From Neorhizobium alkalisoli (GTDB lineage: Bacteria > Pseudomonadota > Alphaproteobacteria > Rhizobiales > Rhizobiaceae): a DNA stretch of 64,000 nucleotides. Within the stretch, counting starts at the first letter, position 1. The number at the start of each line of letters is the position of its first letter. Position numbers and translations under genes: made by a program. Below, in pieces: positions 43,837 through 52,028 of the stretch. The notes beneath the pieces are model-generated. The model ran no database searches and was not told the DNA's origin. It saw nothing but the letters and a program-made list of their open reading frames with translations. The DNA lies in NCBI RefSeq assembly GCF_002968635.1, contig NZ_PVBN01000017.1, positions 17,969 to 81,968 on the forward strand. Reading direction: 5' to 3'.

Positions 43837-44658
43837 TTAACGCAGCTTGGGGCGTAGCGCAACGATTGCCGCCGCCGTCTCCTCGATGGATCTACGCGTC
43901 ACGTCGATGATCGGCCAGTTATGACGCGCGCAGAGGGCTCGCGCATATTTCAGTTCCTCGTTGATGCTGGCCCGGTCGGTATAATGATGTCTATCAAAGC
44001 CCTGCGTCGCGCCAAGGTCACGGTTCTCGCGCACCTGACTGATCCGGTCCGTCGTCGCTATCAGACCGACGATCAGCGGACGGACGGCGCGGTAGAGGCT
44101 TTCCGGCAGATCGACACCTTGTACGATTGGAATATTGGCCGTCTTGATGCCGCGATTGGCGAGGTAGATGCTGGTCGGCGTTTTCGAGGTGCGGCTGATC
44201 CCGATCAGCACCACGTCCGCTTCGTCATAACTTTCCGGCATCTGGCCGTCATCATGATCCATGGTGAAATTGAGAGCTTCGATGCGTTTGAAATAATCGG
44301 CGTTCAAGGCGTGCTGGGCACCGACGCGACGGCGCGACGGCGCACCCAGATAGGCCTGGAAGGTGATCATGACCGGTTCCAGGACATTCACCGAGGGCAA
44401 GCCCATCTCCCGACAGCGCTCATCGATCAATCCCGCCAGCTCGTGATCGACGATCGTATAGAGCACGATGCCCGGTTCCTGGTCGACGGCCTCCAGTACA
44501 GACAAGAGCTGCTTGCGGTTGCGGATCAGCGGGTAGACGTGTTCGACGGCAAGGGAAGACTGGAATTGGGCGGCGGCCGCGCGACCCGCGGAGATGAGAG
44601 TCTCCCCGGTTGAGTCAGATATCAGATGCAGATGGAAGAAATTTTTTCTGTTCTCCAC
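43837..44658 (-). CDS. ppsR: PPDK/PEP synthase regulatory kinase-phosphorylase (DUF299)
   Basis: Bifunctional enzyme that phosphorylates and reactivates pyruvate phosphate dikinase or PEP synthase. The 273-residue protein begins MENRKNFFHLHLISDSTGET and has the P-loop GISRTSKTPTSIYLAN near residue 150 plus the TRRSIEETAA tail. It starts with GTG. In Caulobacter the origin lies between hemE and this gene's homologue, which makes it a useful marker here. Confidence 0.94.
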   Translation of the reverse strand: MENRKNFFHLHLISDSTGETLISAGRAAAAQFQSSLAVEHVYPLIRNRKQLLSVLEAVDQEPGIVLYTIVDHELAGLIDERCREMGLPSVNVLEPVMITFQAYLGAPSRRRVGAQHALNADYFKRIEALNFTMDHDDGQMPESYDEADVVLIGISRTSKTPTSIYLANRGIKTANIPIVQGVDLPESLYRAVRPLIVGLIATTDRISQVRENRDLGATQGFDRHHYTDRASINEELKYARALCARHNWPIIDVTRRSIEETAAAIVALRPKLR

Positions 44659-44742
44659 GCTAATCTTTACCCTTTGTTGACAACCAGGGAGAGACGATCG
44701 ATCCAGCCCAGCCGCCGCTCCGGGTCTGGGAAAACCGTCGAG

Positions 44743-44751
44743 TTTTCCACA
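44743..44751 (+). promoter_or_regulatory. DnaA box, one mismatch
   Basis: TTTTCCACA differs from TTATCCACA at the third base. It lies 90 bases left of the perfect box and in the same orientation. Confidence 0.6.
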
Positions 44752-44832
44752 TTCGCGGGTTCTGCGGATGTAGATCCACGACCCTTGTGCACTCTGTGGA
44801 CAGAGGCATCAAGCGCCTTTCTCATCCCCAGC

Positions 44833-44841
44833 TTATCCACA
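44833..44841 (+). promoter_or_regulatory. Perfect DnaA box
   Basis: TTATCCACA matches the canonical 9-mer exactly and is immediately followed by a GACTC methylation site. Confidence 0.85.
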
Positions 44842-44856
44842 GACTCGACTTCTCCG

Positions 44857-44890
44857 TCCATCAACACAAACCTTTGATTGTGTTGATGGA
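44857..44890. repeat. 13-bp inverted repeat within oriC
   Basis: TCCATCAACACAA and TTGTGTTGATGGA are exact reverse complements separated by 8 bases. There is no T run, so it is not a terminator. The right arm runs into a GAATC site. It could be a protein-binding palindrome of the origin. Confidence 0.75.
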
Positions 44891-45062
44891 ATCGCGCTAT
44901 CCTCACAAACCTCCTCGCGATGGCTTTTCCGTCTCCCGAACATTGCGAAAAGCGGCCGATCGTCGCGTCGGCTGTGATCTGACTTTAATCCTTGCTACTC
45001 ACCGACTCTAAGAAATAGAAACCTATTCTAGATTCATTTCTTTTATTTTAGGGGAGACCCCA

Positions 45063-46097
45063 TTGACCGGCCCATACCGGAAGATCGTCGAGGTGCTGAA
45101 CGGCAAAACCGTTGCTCCGCCACCAATCTGGCTCATGAGACAGGCGGGACGTTATCTGCCGGAGTACCGGGAAACCCGAGCTCGGGCCGGGAGTTTCCTC
45201 GATCTCTGTTACACGCCGGATCTGGCTGTCGAGGTGACCTTGCAGCCGATCCGGCGCTACGGCTTCGACGCGGCCATTCTGTTTTCCGACATTCTCGTGA
45301 TTCCCGATGCCCTGAAACGGAATGTTCGCTTCGTGCAGGGCGAAGGGCCGCAGATGGATCCCATCGACGTTTCCGGTATCGGAAATCTTAGGGGCGAGAG
45401 CGTGCTCGGCCATTTGGCTCCGGTGATCGAAACCGTACGCCGCCTGCGGCAGGAATTGCCTGAAGAAACGGCGCTGCTTGGTTTCTGTGGAGCGCCCTGG
45501 ACGGTGGCAACCTATATGATCGCTGGGCATGGGACCCCGGACCAGGCACCGGCAAGGCTTTTCGCCTACCGACATCCCGAAGCTTTCGAGAAACTCCTGT
45601 CCATCCTGGCGGAGATCTCCGCGGAATACCTGATCGCCCAGATCGACGCCGGCGCTGATGCGGTTCAGATTTTCGATTCCTGGGCCGGTGTGCTCGGCGA
45701 ACGGGAATTCGAGAATTTTGCGGTGAAGCCCGTTGCCCGGATGATCGAGATCGTCCGTAGCCGTCGACCGCAGGCAAAGATCATTGCATTCGCGAAGGGA
45801 GCGGGCCTCAATCTGCTTCACTACCGTCAGAAGACGAGAGCCGACGCAATCGGTCTCGACTGGTCCGTTCCGCTTTCCTTCGCCGCGGAGCTGCAGAAGG
45901 ATGGCCCCGTTCAGGGCAATCTGGATCCGATGCGGGTCGTTGCCGGCGGTCGATCGCTCGAGGAGGGGATCGATGCCATTCTTGAAAAACTCGGGAATGG
46001 CCCGCTGATCTTCAATCTCGGCCATGGGATCACACCGGAGGCTGATCCCGAAAACGTGACGACGTTGGTCAGGCGGGTGCGTGAGGCAGGGGTATGA
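45063..46097 (+). CDS. hemE: Uroporphyrinogen decarboxylase
   Basis: Removes four carboxyl groups from uroporphyrinogen III in haem synthesis. The 344-residue protein has MRQAGRYLPEYRETR, FSDILVIPDALKRNV, FCGAPWTVATYM and the C-terminal FNLGHGITPEADPEN. The start is TTG at 45063 behind GGGGAG; no other in-frame start would keep the N-terminal active site. It is the first plus-strand gene right of the origin and overlaps hemJ by 4 bases. Confidence 0.95.
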   Translation: MTGPYRKIVEVLNGKTVAPPPIWLMRQAGRYLPEYRETRARAGSFLDLCYTPDLAVEVTLQPIRRYGFDAAILFSDILVIPDALKRNVRFVQGEGPQMDPIDVSGIGNLRGESVLGHLAPVIETVRRLRQELPEETALLGFCGAPWTVATYMIAGHGTPDQAPARLFAYRHPEAFEKLLSILAEISAEYLIAQIDAGADAVQIFDSWAGVLGEREFENFAVKPVARMIEIVRSRRPQAKIIAFAKGAGLNLLHYRQKTRADAIGLDWSVPLSFAAELQKDGPVQGNLDPMRVVAGGRSLEEGIDAILEKLGNGPLIFNLGHGITPEADPENVTTLVRRVREAGV

Positions 46098-46639
46098 GTA
46101 CCGATGAGCTGCAGACCGGGAAACCGGCGGGGCGGCGTTCGGCCGTCAGAGCTTTGGTGGCTCTCGGCATATTCATCGCAATCCTCGCGGCCGGTTATCT
46201 CGCCAGGCCGAATGATTTCATCCTCTACATCAAGGCTTTTCACGTGATCGCCGTGATCTCGTGGATGGCGGGGCTTCTCTACATGCCGAGGCTGTTCATC
46301 TATCACAGCGATGCTGAACCGGGCTCGGCACAGTCCGAGACATTCAAGATGATGGAGCAGCGGCTACTGAAAATCATCATGAACCCTGCGATGATGATCA
46401 CCTGGGTTCTCGGTCTCTATCTCGCCTGGGATGTCTATCAGTTCCGGGGCGGGTGGCTGCACGGGAAGATCGCCCTCGTGGTCCTGCTTACCGCAGTGCA
46501 TGTGCTGTTCAGCCGTGCGGTACGGGCGTTTGCCGCGGACGGTCCCAGAAGATCGCCCCGTTATTGGCGGATGATGAACGAGTTGCCAACCTTGCTGATG
46601 ATCGGGATCGTCCTTTTGGTGATCGTGAAACCTTTCTGA
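46094..46639 (+). CDS. hemJ: Protoporphyrinogen IX oxidase HemJ
   Basis: Membrane enzyme for the penultimate haem step in bacteria lacking HemG and HemY. The 181-residue protein has about four membrane helices (ALVALGIFIAILAAGYLA, KAFHVIAVISWMAGLLY, MMITWVLGLYLAW, TLLMIGIVLLVIV). The conserved His and Met of HVIAVISWMAGL fit the haem-binding HemJ family. The start overlaps the hemE stop, so two haem genes are coupled. Confidence 0.92.
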   Translation: MSTDELQTGKPAGRRSAVRALVALGIFIAILAAGYLARPNDFILYIKAFHVIAVISWMAGLLYMPRLFIYHSDAEPGSAQSETFKMMEQRLLKIIMNPAMMITWVLGLYLAWDVYQFRGGWLHGKIALVVLLTAVHVLFSRAVRAFAADGPRRSPRYWRMMNELPTLLMIGIVLLVIVKPF

Positions 46640-46677
46640 TCGCTTTCTTTGACGAGTTTTGGCGAAGCCTCTTGCGG

Positions 46678-46693
46678 CGTTCCACGTGAATCG
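46678..46693. other. Degenerate parS-like site (12/16)
   Basis: CGTTCCACGTGAATCG has the CACGTG core but four mismatches. It lies between hemJ and rho. It may be non-functional. Confidence 0.4.
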
Positions 46694-46822
46694 CTATTTT
46701 CCCTCCATCTCATCTCGTGGCATGCGTGTAATTTCCCGTCGTCCCCGGATCATCTTCCGCGGTAGCGAATTTCACCGACACGCCTACAATTTCCCTGAAA
46801 TTCTCAATATGGTCCCCCCTTC

Positions 46823-48088
46823 ATGGCTGAAATGAAGCTTCAAGAACTCAAGAGCAAATCGCCTACGGATTTGCTGACCTTTGCCGAATCACTTGAGGTC
46901 GAGAATGCCAGCACGATGCGCAAGCAGGAGCTGATGTTCGCAATTCTTAAGGTTCTGGCGAGCCAGGACGTCGAGATCATCGGCGAGGGCGTGGTCGAGG
47001 TCTTGCAGGATGGGTTCGGCTTCCTGCGGTCGGCAAATGCCAACTATCTGCCAGGTCCCGACGACATCTACATCTCCCCGTCCCAGATCCGCCGCTTCTC
47101 GCTGAAAAGCGGCGATACCGTCGAAGGGCCGATCCGCGGCCCGAAGGAAGGCGAGCGTTATTTCGCTCTGCTGAAGGTCAATACGATCAATTTCGACGAC
47201 CCGGAAAAGATCCGGCACAAGGTCCATTTCGACAACCTGACGCCGCTCTATCCCAACGAGCGCTTCAAGATGGAACTCGATATTCCGACGTCCAAGGATC
47301 TGTCGGCGCGGGTCATCGATCTGGTCGCGCCTCTCGGAAAAGGTCAGCGCGGACTGATCGTCGCTCCTCCGCGGACCGGTAAGACCGTTCTTCTGCAGAA
47401 CATTGCCCATTCGATCACTGCCAACCATCCGGAATGTTACCTCATCGTTCTCCTGATCGACGAGCGTCCGGAAGAAGTGACGGACATGCAGCGTTCGGTG
47501 AAGGGCGAAGTGGTTTCCTCGACGTTCGATGAGCCGGCAGTCCGGCACGTGCAGGTTGCCGAAATGGTCATCGAAAAGGCGAAGCGCCTGGTCGAACACG
47601 GCCGCGACGTGGTGATCCTGCTCGATTCCATCACCCGACTCGGCCGAGCCTACAACACGGTCGTCCCCTCGTCCGGCAAGGTTCTGACAGGCGGCGTGGA
47701 TGCCAATGCGCTGCAGCGTCCGAAGCGGTTCTTCGGCGCCGCCCGCAACATCGAAGAAGGGGGTTCGTTGACGATCATAGCGACCGCTCTGATCGATACC
47801 GGAAGCCGAATGGATGAAGTCATCTTCGAAGAATTCAAGGGTACCGGCAACTCGGAAATCGTCCTTGATCGAAAGGTGGCCGACAAGCGCATCTTCCCAT
47901 CGATGGATATCCTCAAATCCGGTACCCGCAAGGAAGACCTGCTGGTGCCGCGCCAGGACCTGCAGAAGATCTTCGTGCTGCGCCGCATCCTTGCCCCGAT
48001 GGGAACGACGGATGCCATCGAATTCTTGATCGACAAGTTGAAGCAGACCAAAAACAACGGCGACTTCTTCGATTCGATGAATACGTAA
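46823..48088 (+). CDS. rho: Transcription termination factor Rho
   Basis: Hexameric RNA helicase that ends transcripts. The 421-residue protein has the N-terminal RNA-binding cold-shock-like domain (GFGFLRSANANYLPGPDDIY), Walker A in VAPPRTGKTVLLQNIA near residue 180, LLIDERPEEVTDM, and the Q- and R-loops (SSGKVLTGGVD). A 183-bp leader lies before it, where rho of other bacteria is autoregulated; I see no conserved attenuator. A terminator follows. Confidence 0.97.
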   Translation: MAEMKLQELKSKSPTDLLTFAESLEVENASTMRKQELMFAILKVLASQDVEIIGEGVVEVLQDGFGFLRSANANYLPGPDDIYISPSQIRRFSLKSGDTVEGPIRGPKEGERYFALLKVNTINFDDPEKIRHKVHFDNLTPLYPNERFKMELDIPTSKDLSARVIDLVAPLGKGQRGLIVAPPRTGKTVLLQNIAHSITANHPECYLIVLLIDERPEEVTDMQRSVKGEVVSSTFDEPAVRHVQVAEMVIEKAKRLVEHGRDVVILLDSITRLGRAYNTVVPSSGKVLTGGVDANALQRPKRFFGAARNIEEGGSLTIIATALIDTGSRMDEVIFEEFKGTGNSEIVLDRKVADKRIFPSMDILKSGTRKEDLLVPRQDLQKIFVLRRILAPMGTTDAIEFLIDKLKQTKNNGDFFDSMNT

Positions 48089-48110
48089 TCCTTAGCCGGA
48101 TTCAATTACC

Positions 48111-48141
48111 AAAAGCGCTCGGCTCGTCCGGGCGCTTTTTT
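48111..48141 (+). terminator. Rho-independent terminator of rho
   Basis: AAAAGCGC/GCGCTTTT with an internal loop rich in G and C ends in a run of six T. It lies 23 bp after the stop. Confidence 0.85.
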
Positions 48142-48174
48142 GATTTTTCGGGTTTGGTTTGTTAAGGCAATCTA

Positions 48175-49476
48175 ATGATCTCATCCGAAGATACGATCTT
48201 TGCACTTTCCAGTGGCGTGCTGCCAGCGGGCGTTGCGGTCCTACGGCTCAGTGGTCCGGCGTCCTTCGATGCAGTCCGAGTTCTGGCTGGAGACTTGCCG
48301 CAAGCCCGCCAAGCGGCCCTGAGAACAATTCGAAGCCGCGATGGCCTGGTTATAGACCAGGGGCTCATGCTTCTCTTTCCGGCCCCCAATTCGTTTACGG
48401 GCGAGGACTGCGTCGAATTCCAACTGCATGGCAGCCGGGCTGTCGTTGCCGCCGTCTACGAAGAACTCGAAAACCTCGGTTTACGGTTCGCAGAGGCGGG
48501 TGAGTTTTCGAGGCGGGCGTTTGAGAACGGCAAGCTGGATCTGGTGGAAGTTGAAGGCCTCGCCGATCTCATAGCCGCCGAGACCGAGATGCAACGCCGG
48601 CTGGCTGTGGAACAAGGTCTTGGTGGCCAATCCGCGCTCTACAATCAATGGGCTGAGCGCCTGACTCGCGCCCGTGCCCTGATCGAAGCAGAACTGGACT
48701 TTGCCGACGAGGATGACGTTCCAGGATCGGTTGCCGACAGGGTGTGGTCGGATATGGCGGATCTCTCTCTGGAGCTTAAGGAGCATATCGCTGCGGCTAA
48801 GGCTGGAGAGGTTATTCGCGACGGATATAAGGTCGTCATTGCAGGGCCACCCAATGCCGGAAAATCCAGTCTGTTGAACGCGCTGGCCAAACGGGACGTC
48901 GCTATCGTGACCGAGATTGCCGGCACAACGCGGGACATCCTGCATGTGGATATCGATCTGGACGGTTATCTCGTGCGATTTTTCGATACGGCCGGCCTGC
49001 GACCGACCGATGATCGGGTTGAGATGGAGGGAGTCCGGAGGGCTCTCACTGCCATTGAACAAGCAGATCTGATTCTGAATCTGGAGGAGATCGATTCGGA
49101 ACCGCAACATTCATTGGCTGCTGACATACCGAACATCGTGCGGGTCGGAACGAAGATGGACCAGCACGGCCCCTCGTCGGCCTATGATATCTGTATTTCA
49201 AGCGAGACTGGTGAAGGTCTTGAGGAGTTGCGGGCGCGTTTGCTCGCCAATCTTCAGCAGATCTGGTCGGGATCGCTCGTTCCGAATCGCTTAAGGCAGA
49301 GCCGCCATCTCAAAGAGGCTTTCAATTTCCTGGAGGAAGCGCTAAACGGCAAGGAACTTGATGTTCGAGCTGAAAGTCTGCGTGCCGCAGCCTCCTCCCT
49401 TGGTCGGATAACCGGGCATGTGGATGTCGAGCAGCTCCTGGATATCATCTTTTCGCAATTTTGCATCGGCAAGTGA
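48175..49476 (+). CDS. mnmE: tRNA modification GTPase MnmE (TrmE)
   Basis: With MnmG it makes the 5-carboxymethylaminomethyl group of wobble uridine in tRNA. The 433-residue protein has an N-terminal tetrahydrofolate-binding domain, a central helical domain and a GTPase inserted near residue 215: P-loop AGPPNAGKSSLLNA, G2 TTRD, G3 DTAGLR, G4 as TKMD rather than NKxD. The final CIGK carries the catalytic Cys. mnmG follows 34 bp later. Confidence 0.96.
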   Translation: MISSEDTIFALSSGVLPAGVAVLRLSGPASFDAVRVLAGDLPQARQAALRTIRSRDGLVIDQGLMLLFPAPNSFTGEDCVEFQLHGSRAVVAAVYEELENLGLRFAEAGEFSRRAFENGKLDLVEVEGLADLIAAETEMQRRLAVEQGLGGQSALYNQWAERLTRARALIEAELDFADEDDVPGSVADRVWSDMADLSLELKEHIAAAKAGEVIRDGYKVVIAGPPNAGKSSLLNALAKRDVAIVTEIAGTTRDILHVDIDLDGYLVRFFDTAGLRPTDDRVEMEGVRRALTAIEQADLILNLEEIDSEPQHSLAADIPNIVRVGTKMDQHGPSSAYDICISSETGEGLEELRARLLANLQQIWSGSLVPNRLRQSRHLKEAFNFLEEALNGKELDVRAESLRAAASSLGRITGHVDVEQLLDIIFSQFCIGK

Positions 49477-49489
49477 TTCACGTGAAACG
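49474..49489. other. parS-like site between mnmE and mnmG (14/16)
   Basis: TGATTCACGTGAAACG differs from the consensus at positions 3 and 16. It begins in the mnmE stop codon. About 3.4 kb from parB. Confidence 0.85.
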
Positions 49490-49510
49490 CCGGACGGTGT
49501 TCGTGGAGTA

Positions 49511-51397
49511 ATGGAAATGGACACGACATTCGACGTGGTGGTTATCGGTGGTGGACACGCGGGCTGCGAAGCAGCAAGCGCCGCCGCGCGTATGGGCGCC
49601 AGGACAGCCCTGGTTACTCACAGGAAAGAGACGATCGGCGTGATGTCCTGCAATCCTGCAATCGGAGGATTGGGCAAGGGGCATCTTGTTCGGGAGGTTG
49701 ACGCTCTGGATGGTTTGATGGGCCGCGTCGCCGACGAGGCGGGCATCCAATTTCGGTTGCTGAACCGAAAAAAAGGACCAGCGGTGCGAGGCCCCCGAAC
49801 GCAGGCGGATCGTAAGCTTTACCGCCTTGCGATGCAGAGAGAGATACTGAACCATCGCAACCTGGAAGTCATTGAAGGCGACGCTTTTGACATTCACGTC
49901 GAAGACGGTTGCGTAACCGCAGTGGAGATGGGGGATGGTCGTCGATTCGGATGCGGAACGATTGTCCTCACCACAGGCACTTTTTTGCGGGGTCTGATCC
50001 ATATCGGAGACAAGAAGATCCCGGCCGGCCGCGCTGGCGAAGAACCGTCTCTCGGGCTTTCGGCTACCCTCCAGCGGTTCGGCCTCCGGCTCGGACGGCT
50101 CAAGACCGGCACCCCTGCCCGGTTGGATGGGCGCACAATCGACTGGAGCAGTATCGGCCGGCAAGAGGCGGACGACGAGCCCGTATCGTTCTCGTTCATG
50201 ACCGACCGGATCACGATCCCGCAGATTGCCTGCGGTGTTACCCGGACGACGGAGGCTACCCACAGGATAATCTCGGATAATATCCATCGCTCGGCGATGT
50301 ATTCGGGGCAGATCGAGGGTGTGGGGCCGAGATATTGCCCGTCGATTGAGGACAAGATCGTCCGCTTCGGAGAAAGAGATGGGCACCAGATCTTTCTGGA
50401 GCCGGAAGGACTGGATGATTTTACAGTTTATCCCAATGGTATCTCCACCTCGCTTCCAGTCGAGGTCCAGGAAGCATTCATCCGCACCATCCCCGGGCTG
50501 GAAGATGTTGTTATCGTTCAACCTGGTTATGCGATTGAATATGATCACGTCGATCCCCGCGAACTGACGCCGTCACTTGAAGTTGCGAAGATGCCGGGCT
50601 TGTTCCTTGCGGGTCAAATCAATGGGACGACGGGCTACGAAGAAGCCGCCGCGCAGGGCCTCGTTGCCGGGCTGAACGCCGCTCTCAAGGCCGGCGGTGG
50701 AGGCTCCTACCACTTCAGCCGCGCTGATTCCTATATCGGCGTCATGATCGACGACCTGACTTCGCGCGGTGTGACCGAACCCTATCGGATGTTCACCTCC
50801 CGCGCTGAATACCGGCTTTCGTTGCGTGCGGACAACGCCGATGTAAGGCTGACTCAAAAAGGTATTGACCTTGGTTGTGTCGGTACGTCGCGCCAGGAAA
50901 AATTTGGCGAATATAGTCAGGAGCTGGATCGTCTTCGGTTGACTCTTCGGTCACTGGATCTGACGCCCAATGAAGCGGCGCGATATGGCCTGAAAATGAA
51001 CCAGGACGGACAGCGTCGGACTGCTTATGAAATGTTGTCTTACCCTGATCAGTCATTGCTTTCGCTTTCCTCCATCTGGTCCCATCTGACGGAGTTTTCA
51101 TCGAAAGCCCGTGAAGCCCTGGAAATCGAGGCTTCCTATGCGGTCTATATGGATCGGCAAGCAGCGGACATAACCGCGACCCAGAAGAATGAAGCTAGGC
51201 TCATACCGCAAGACTTTGATTTTTATGCGCTTTCCGGTCTTTCCAATGAAGTCAAGCAGAAGCTGGCGTCATCCAGACCCGCCAATCTTGCGCAAGCGGC
51301 AAAGGTAAACGGGATGACCCCGGCGGCTCTCGCATTGCTTCTTGCCCTACTCCGCAAGCAAGAAGTTGTCTCAAATCGCGTTAAACGAGTCTCCTGA
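49511..51397 (+). CDS. mnmG: tRNA uridine-5-carboxymethylaminomethyl(34) synthesis enzyme MnmG (GidA)
   Basis: FAD and NADH-dependent partner of MnmE. About 628 residues. The N-terminal FAD fold reads VVIGGGHAGCEAA, followed by MSCNPAIGGLGKGHL and GPAVRGPRTQAD. The middle has GQINGTTGYEEAA and the C-terminal helical domain binds MnmE. ATG 49511 or 49517 both fit; GGAG at 49504 is better spaced for 49517. The stop TGA overlaps the start of rsmG (TGATG). Confidence 0.95.
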   Translation: MEMDTTFDVVVIGGGHAGCEAASAAARMGARTALVTHRKETIGVMSCNPAIGGLGKGHLVREVDALDGLMGRVADEAGIQFRLLNRKKGPAVRGPRTQADRKLYRLAMQREILNHRNLEVIEGDAFDIHVEDGCVTAVEMGDGRRFGCGTIVLTTGTFLRGLIHIGDKKIPAGRAGEEPSLGLSATLQRFGLRLGRLKTGTPARLDGRTIDWSSIGRQEADDEPVSFSFMTDRITIPQIACGVTRTTEATHRIISDNIHRSAMYSGQIEGVGPRYCPSIEDKIVRFGERDGHQIFLEPEGLDDFTVYPNGISTSLPVEVQEAFIRTIPGLEDVVIVQPGYAIEYDHVDPRELTPSLEVAKMPGLFLAGQINGTTGYEEAAAQGLVAGLNAALKAGGGGSYHFSRADSYIGVMIDDLTSRGVTEPYRMFTSRAEYRLSLRADNADVRLTQKGIDLGCVGTSRQEKFGEYSQELDRLRLTLRSLDLTPNEAARYGLKMNQDGQRRTAYEMLSYPDQSLLSLSSIWSHLTEFSSKAREALEIEASYAVYMDRQAADITATQKNEARLIPQDFDFYALSGLSNEVKQKLASSRPANLAQAAKVNGMTPAALALLLALLRKQEVVSNRVKRVS

Positions 51398-52014
51398 TGT
51401 TGCTAAACGGCAGGAGTGTTTCACGTGAAACGCAGGAACGGCTGGAGCATTTTGCCGGGCTCTTTCAGAAATGGGCGAAGACAATCAACCTTGTCGCGCC
51501 GTCGACCCTGGACGAACTGTGGCGCCGGCATATAGCGGACAGCGCTCAGATCTTTCAGCTCTCCCCCGAACCAAATCGCTGGGTGGATCTCGGCTCGGGA
51601 GGCGGCTTTCCCGGTGTTATAACTGCGATTTTCCTGGCGGAAATTGGCGGTGGCTGGGTCCATCTCGTCGAAAGCAATCAGAAGAAAGCCGCTTTTCTCC
51701 GTGTGGCTCTAGGTGAAACAGGGGCGCGAGGTTCGATCCATCCGATTCGGATCGAGACTGCGACCGACGTAATTCCGGAATGTGATCTTATTTCCGCAAG
51801 GGCGTTGGCGGAGCTCGAACAACTTCTTTTTTACACCGCGTCCTGGACGAATAACAAAAATACGCGGGCTTTTTTTCACAAAGGGCGGGATTACGCCAAT
51901 GAGGTCGAGAAAGCCCGTGGCCGGTGGGCTTTCGATCTGATAAAACACGACAGTGCCGTGGAGCCAGATTCCGTTATCCTCGAACTGAGCAATATCAGGC
52001 ACAGAGAACCCTAA
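51397..52014 (+). CDS. rsmG: 16S rRNA (guanine527-N7)-methyltransferase RsmG (GidB)
   Basis: SAM-dependent methylation of G527 in 16S rRNA; loss gives low-level streptomycin resistance. The 205-residue protein has the SAM loop WVDLGSGGGFPGV near residue 65 and ESNQKKAAFLR. Codons 8-12 (SVSRET) are a 15/16 parS site. It is joined to mnmG by a one-base overlap and precedes parA by 14 bp. Confidence 0.95.
   Translation: MLLNGRSVSRETQERLEHFAGLFQKWAKTINLVAPSTLDELWRRHIADSAQIFQLSPEPNRWVDLGSGGGFPGVITAIFLAEIGGGWVHLVESNQKKAAFLRVALGETGARGSIHPIRIETATDVIPECDLISARALAELEQLLFYTASWTNNKNTRAFFHKGRDYANEVEKARGRWAFDLIKHDSAVEPDSVILELSNIRHREP
51417..51432. other. parS-like site inside rsmG (15/16)
   Basis: TGTTTCACGTGAAACG differs from the consensus only in the last base. 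It is the best match in the window, 600 bp before parA. It encodes VSRET in the RsmG N-terminus. Confidence 0.92.
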
Positions 52015-52028
52015 ACCTCAGGTGCGGT

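Larger units (their letters stand above)
44659..45062. other. Probable chromosomal replication origin (oriC)
   Basis: A 404-bp gene-free gap between divergent ppsR and hemE. It contains a perfect DnaA box at 44833-44841, a one-mismatch box at 44743-44751 and a weaker inverse one at 44795-44803. GANTC methylation sites are at 44842, 44889, 45004 and 45031. There is a 13-bp inverted repeat at 44857-44890 and an AT-rich stretch at about 45009-45050 suited to unwinding. The same gene pair flanks the Caulobacter origin. No perfect CtrA box was seen in it. Confidence 0.82.

Noticed and set aside
44667..44906. A 79-codon minus-strand frame within the origin
   Set aside because: It covers DnaA boxes and the palindrome, starts without a ribosome-binding site and resembles no protein.
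46236..46251. Another CACGTG sequence in hemJ as a parS site
   Set aside because: Only 10 of 16 bases match and the right half is entirely different.
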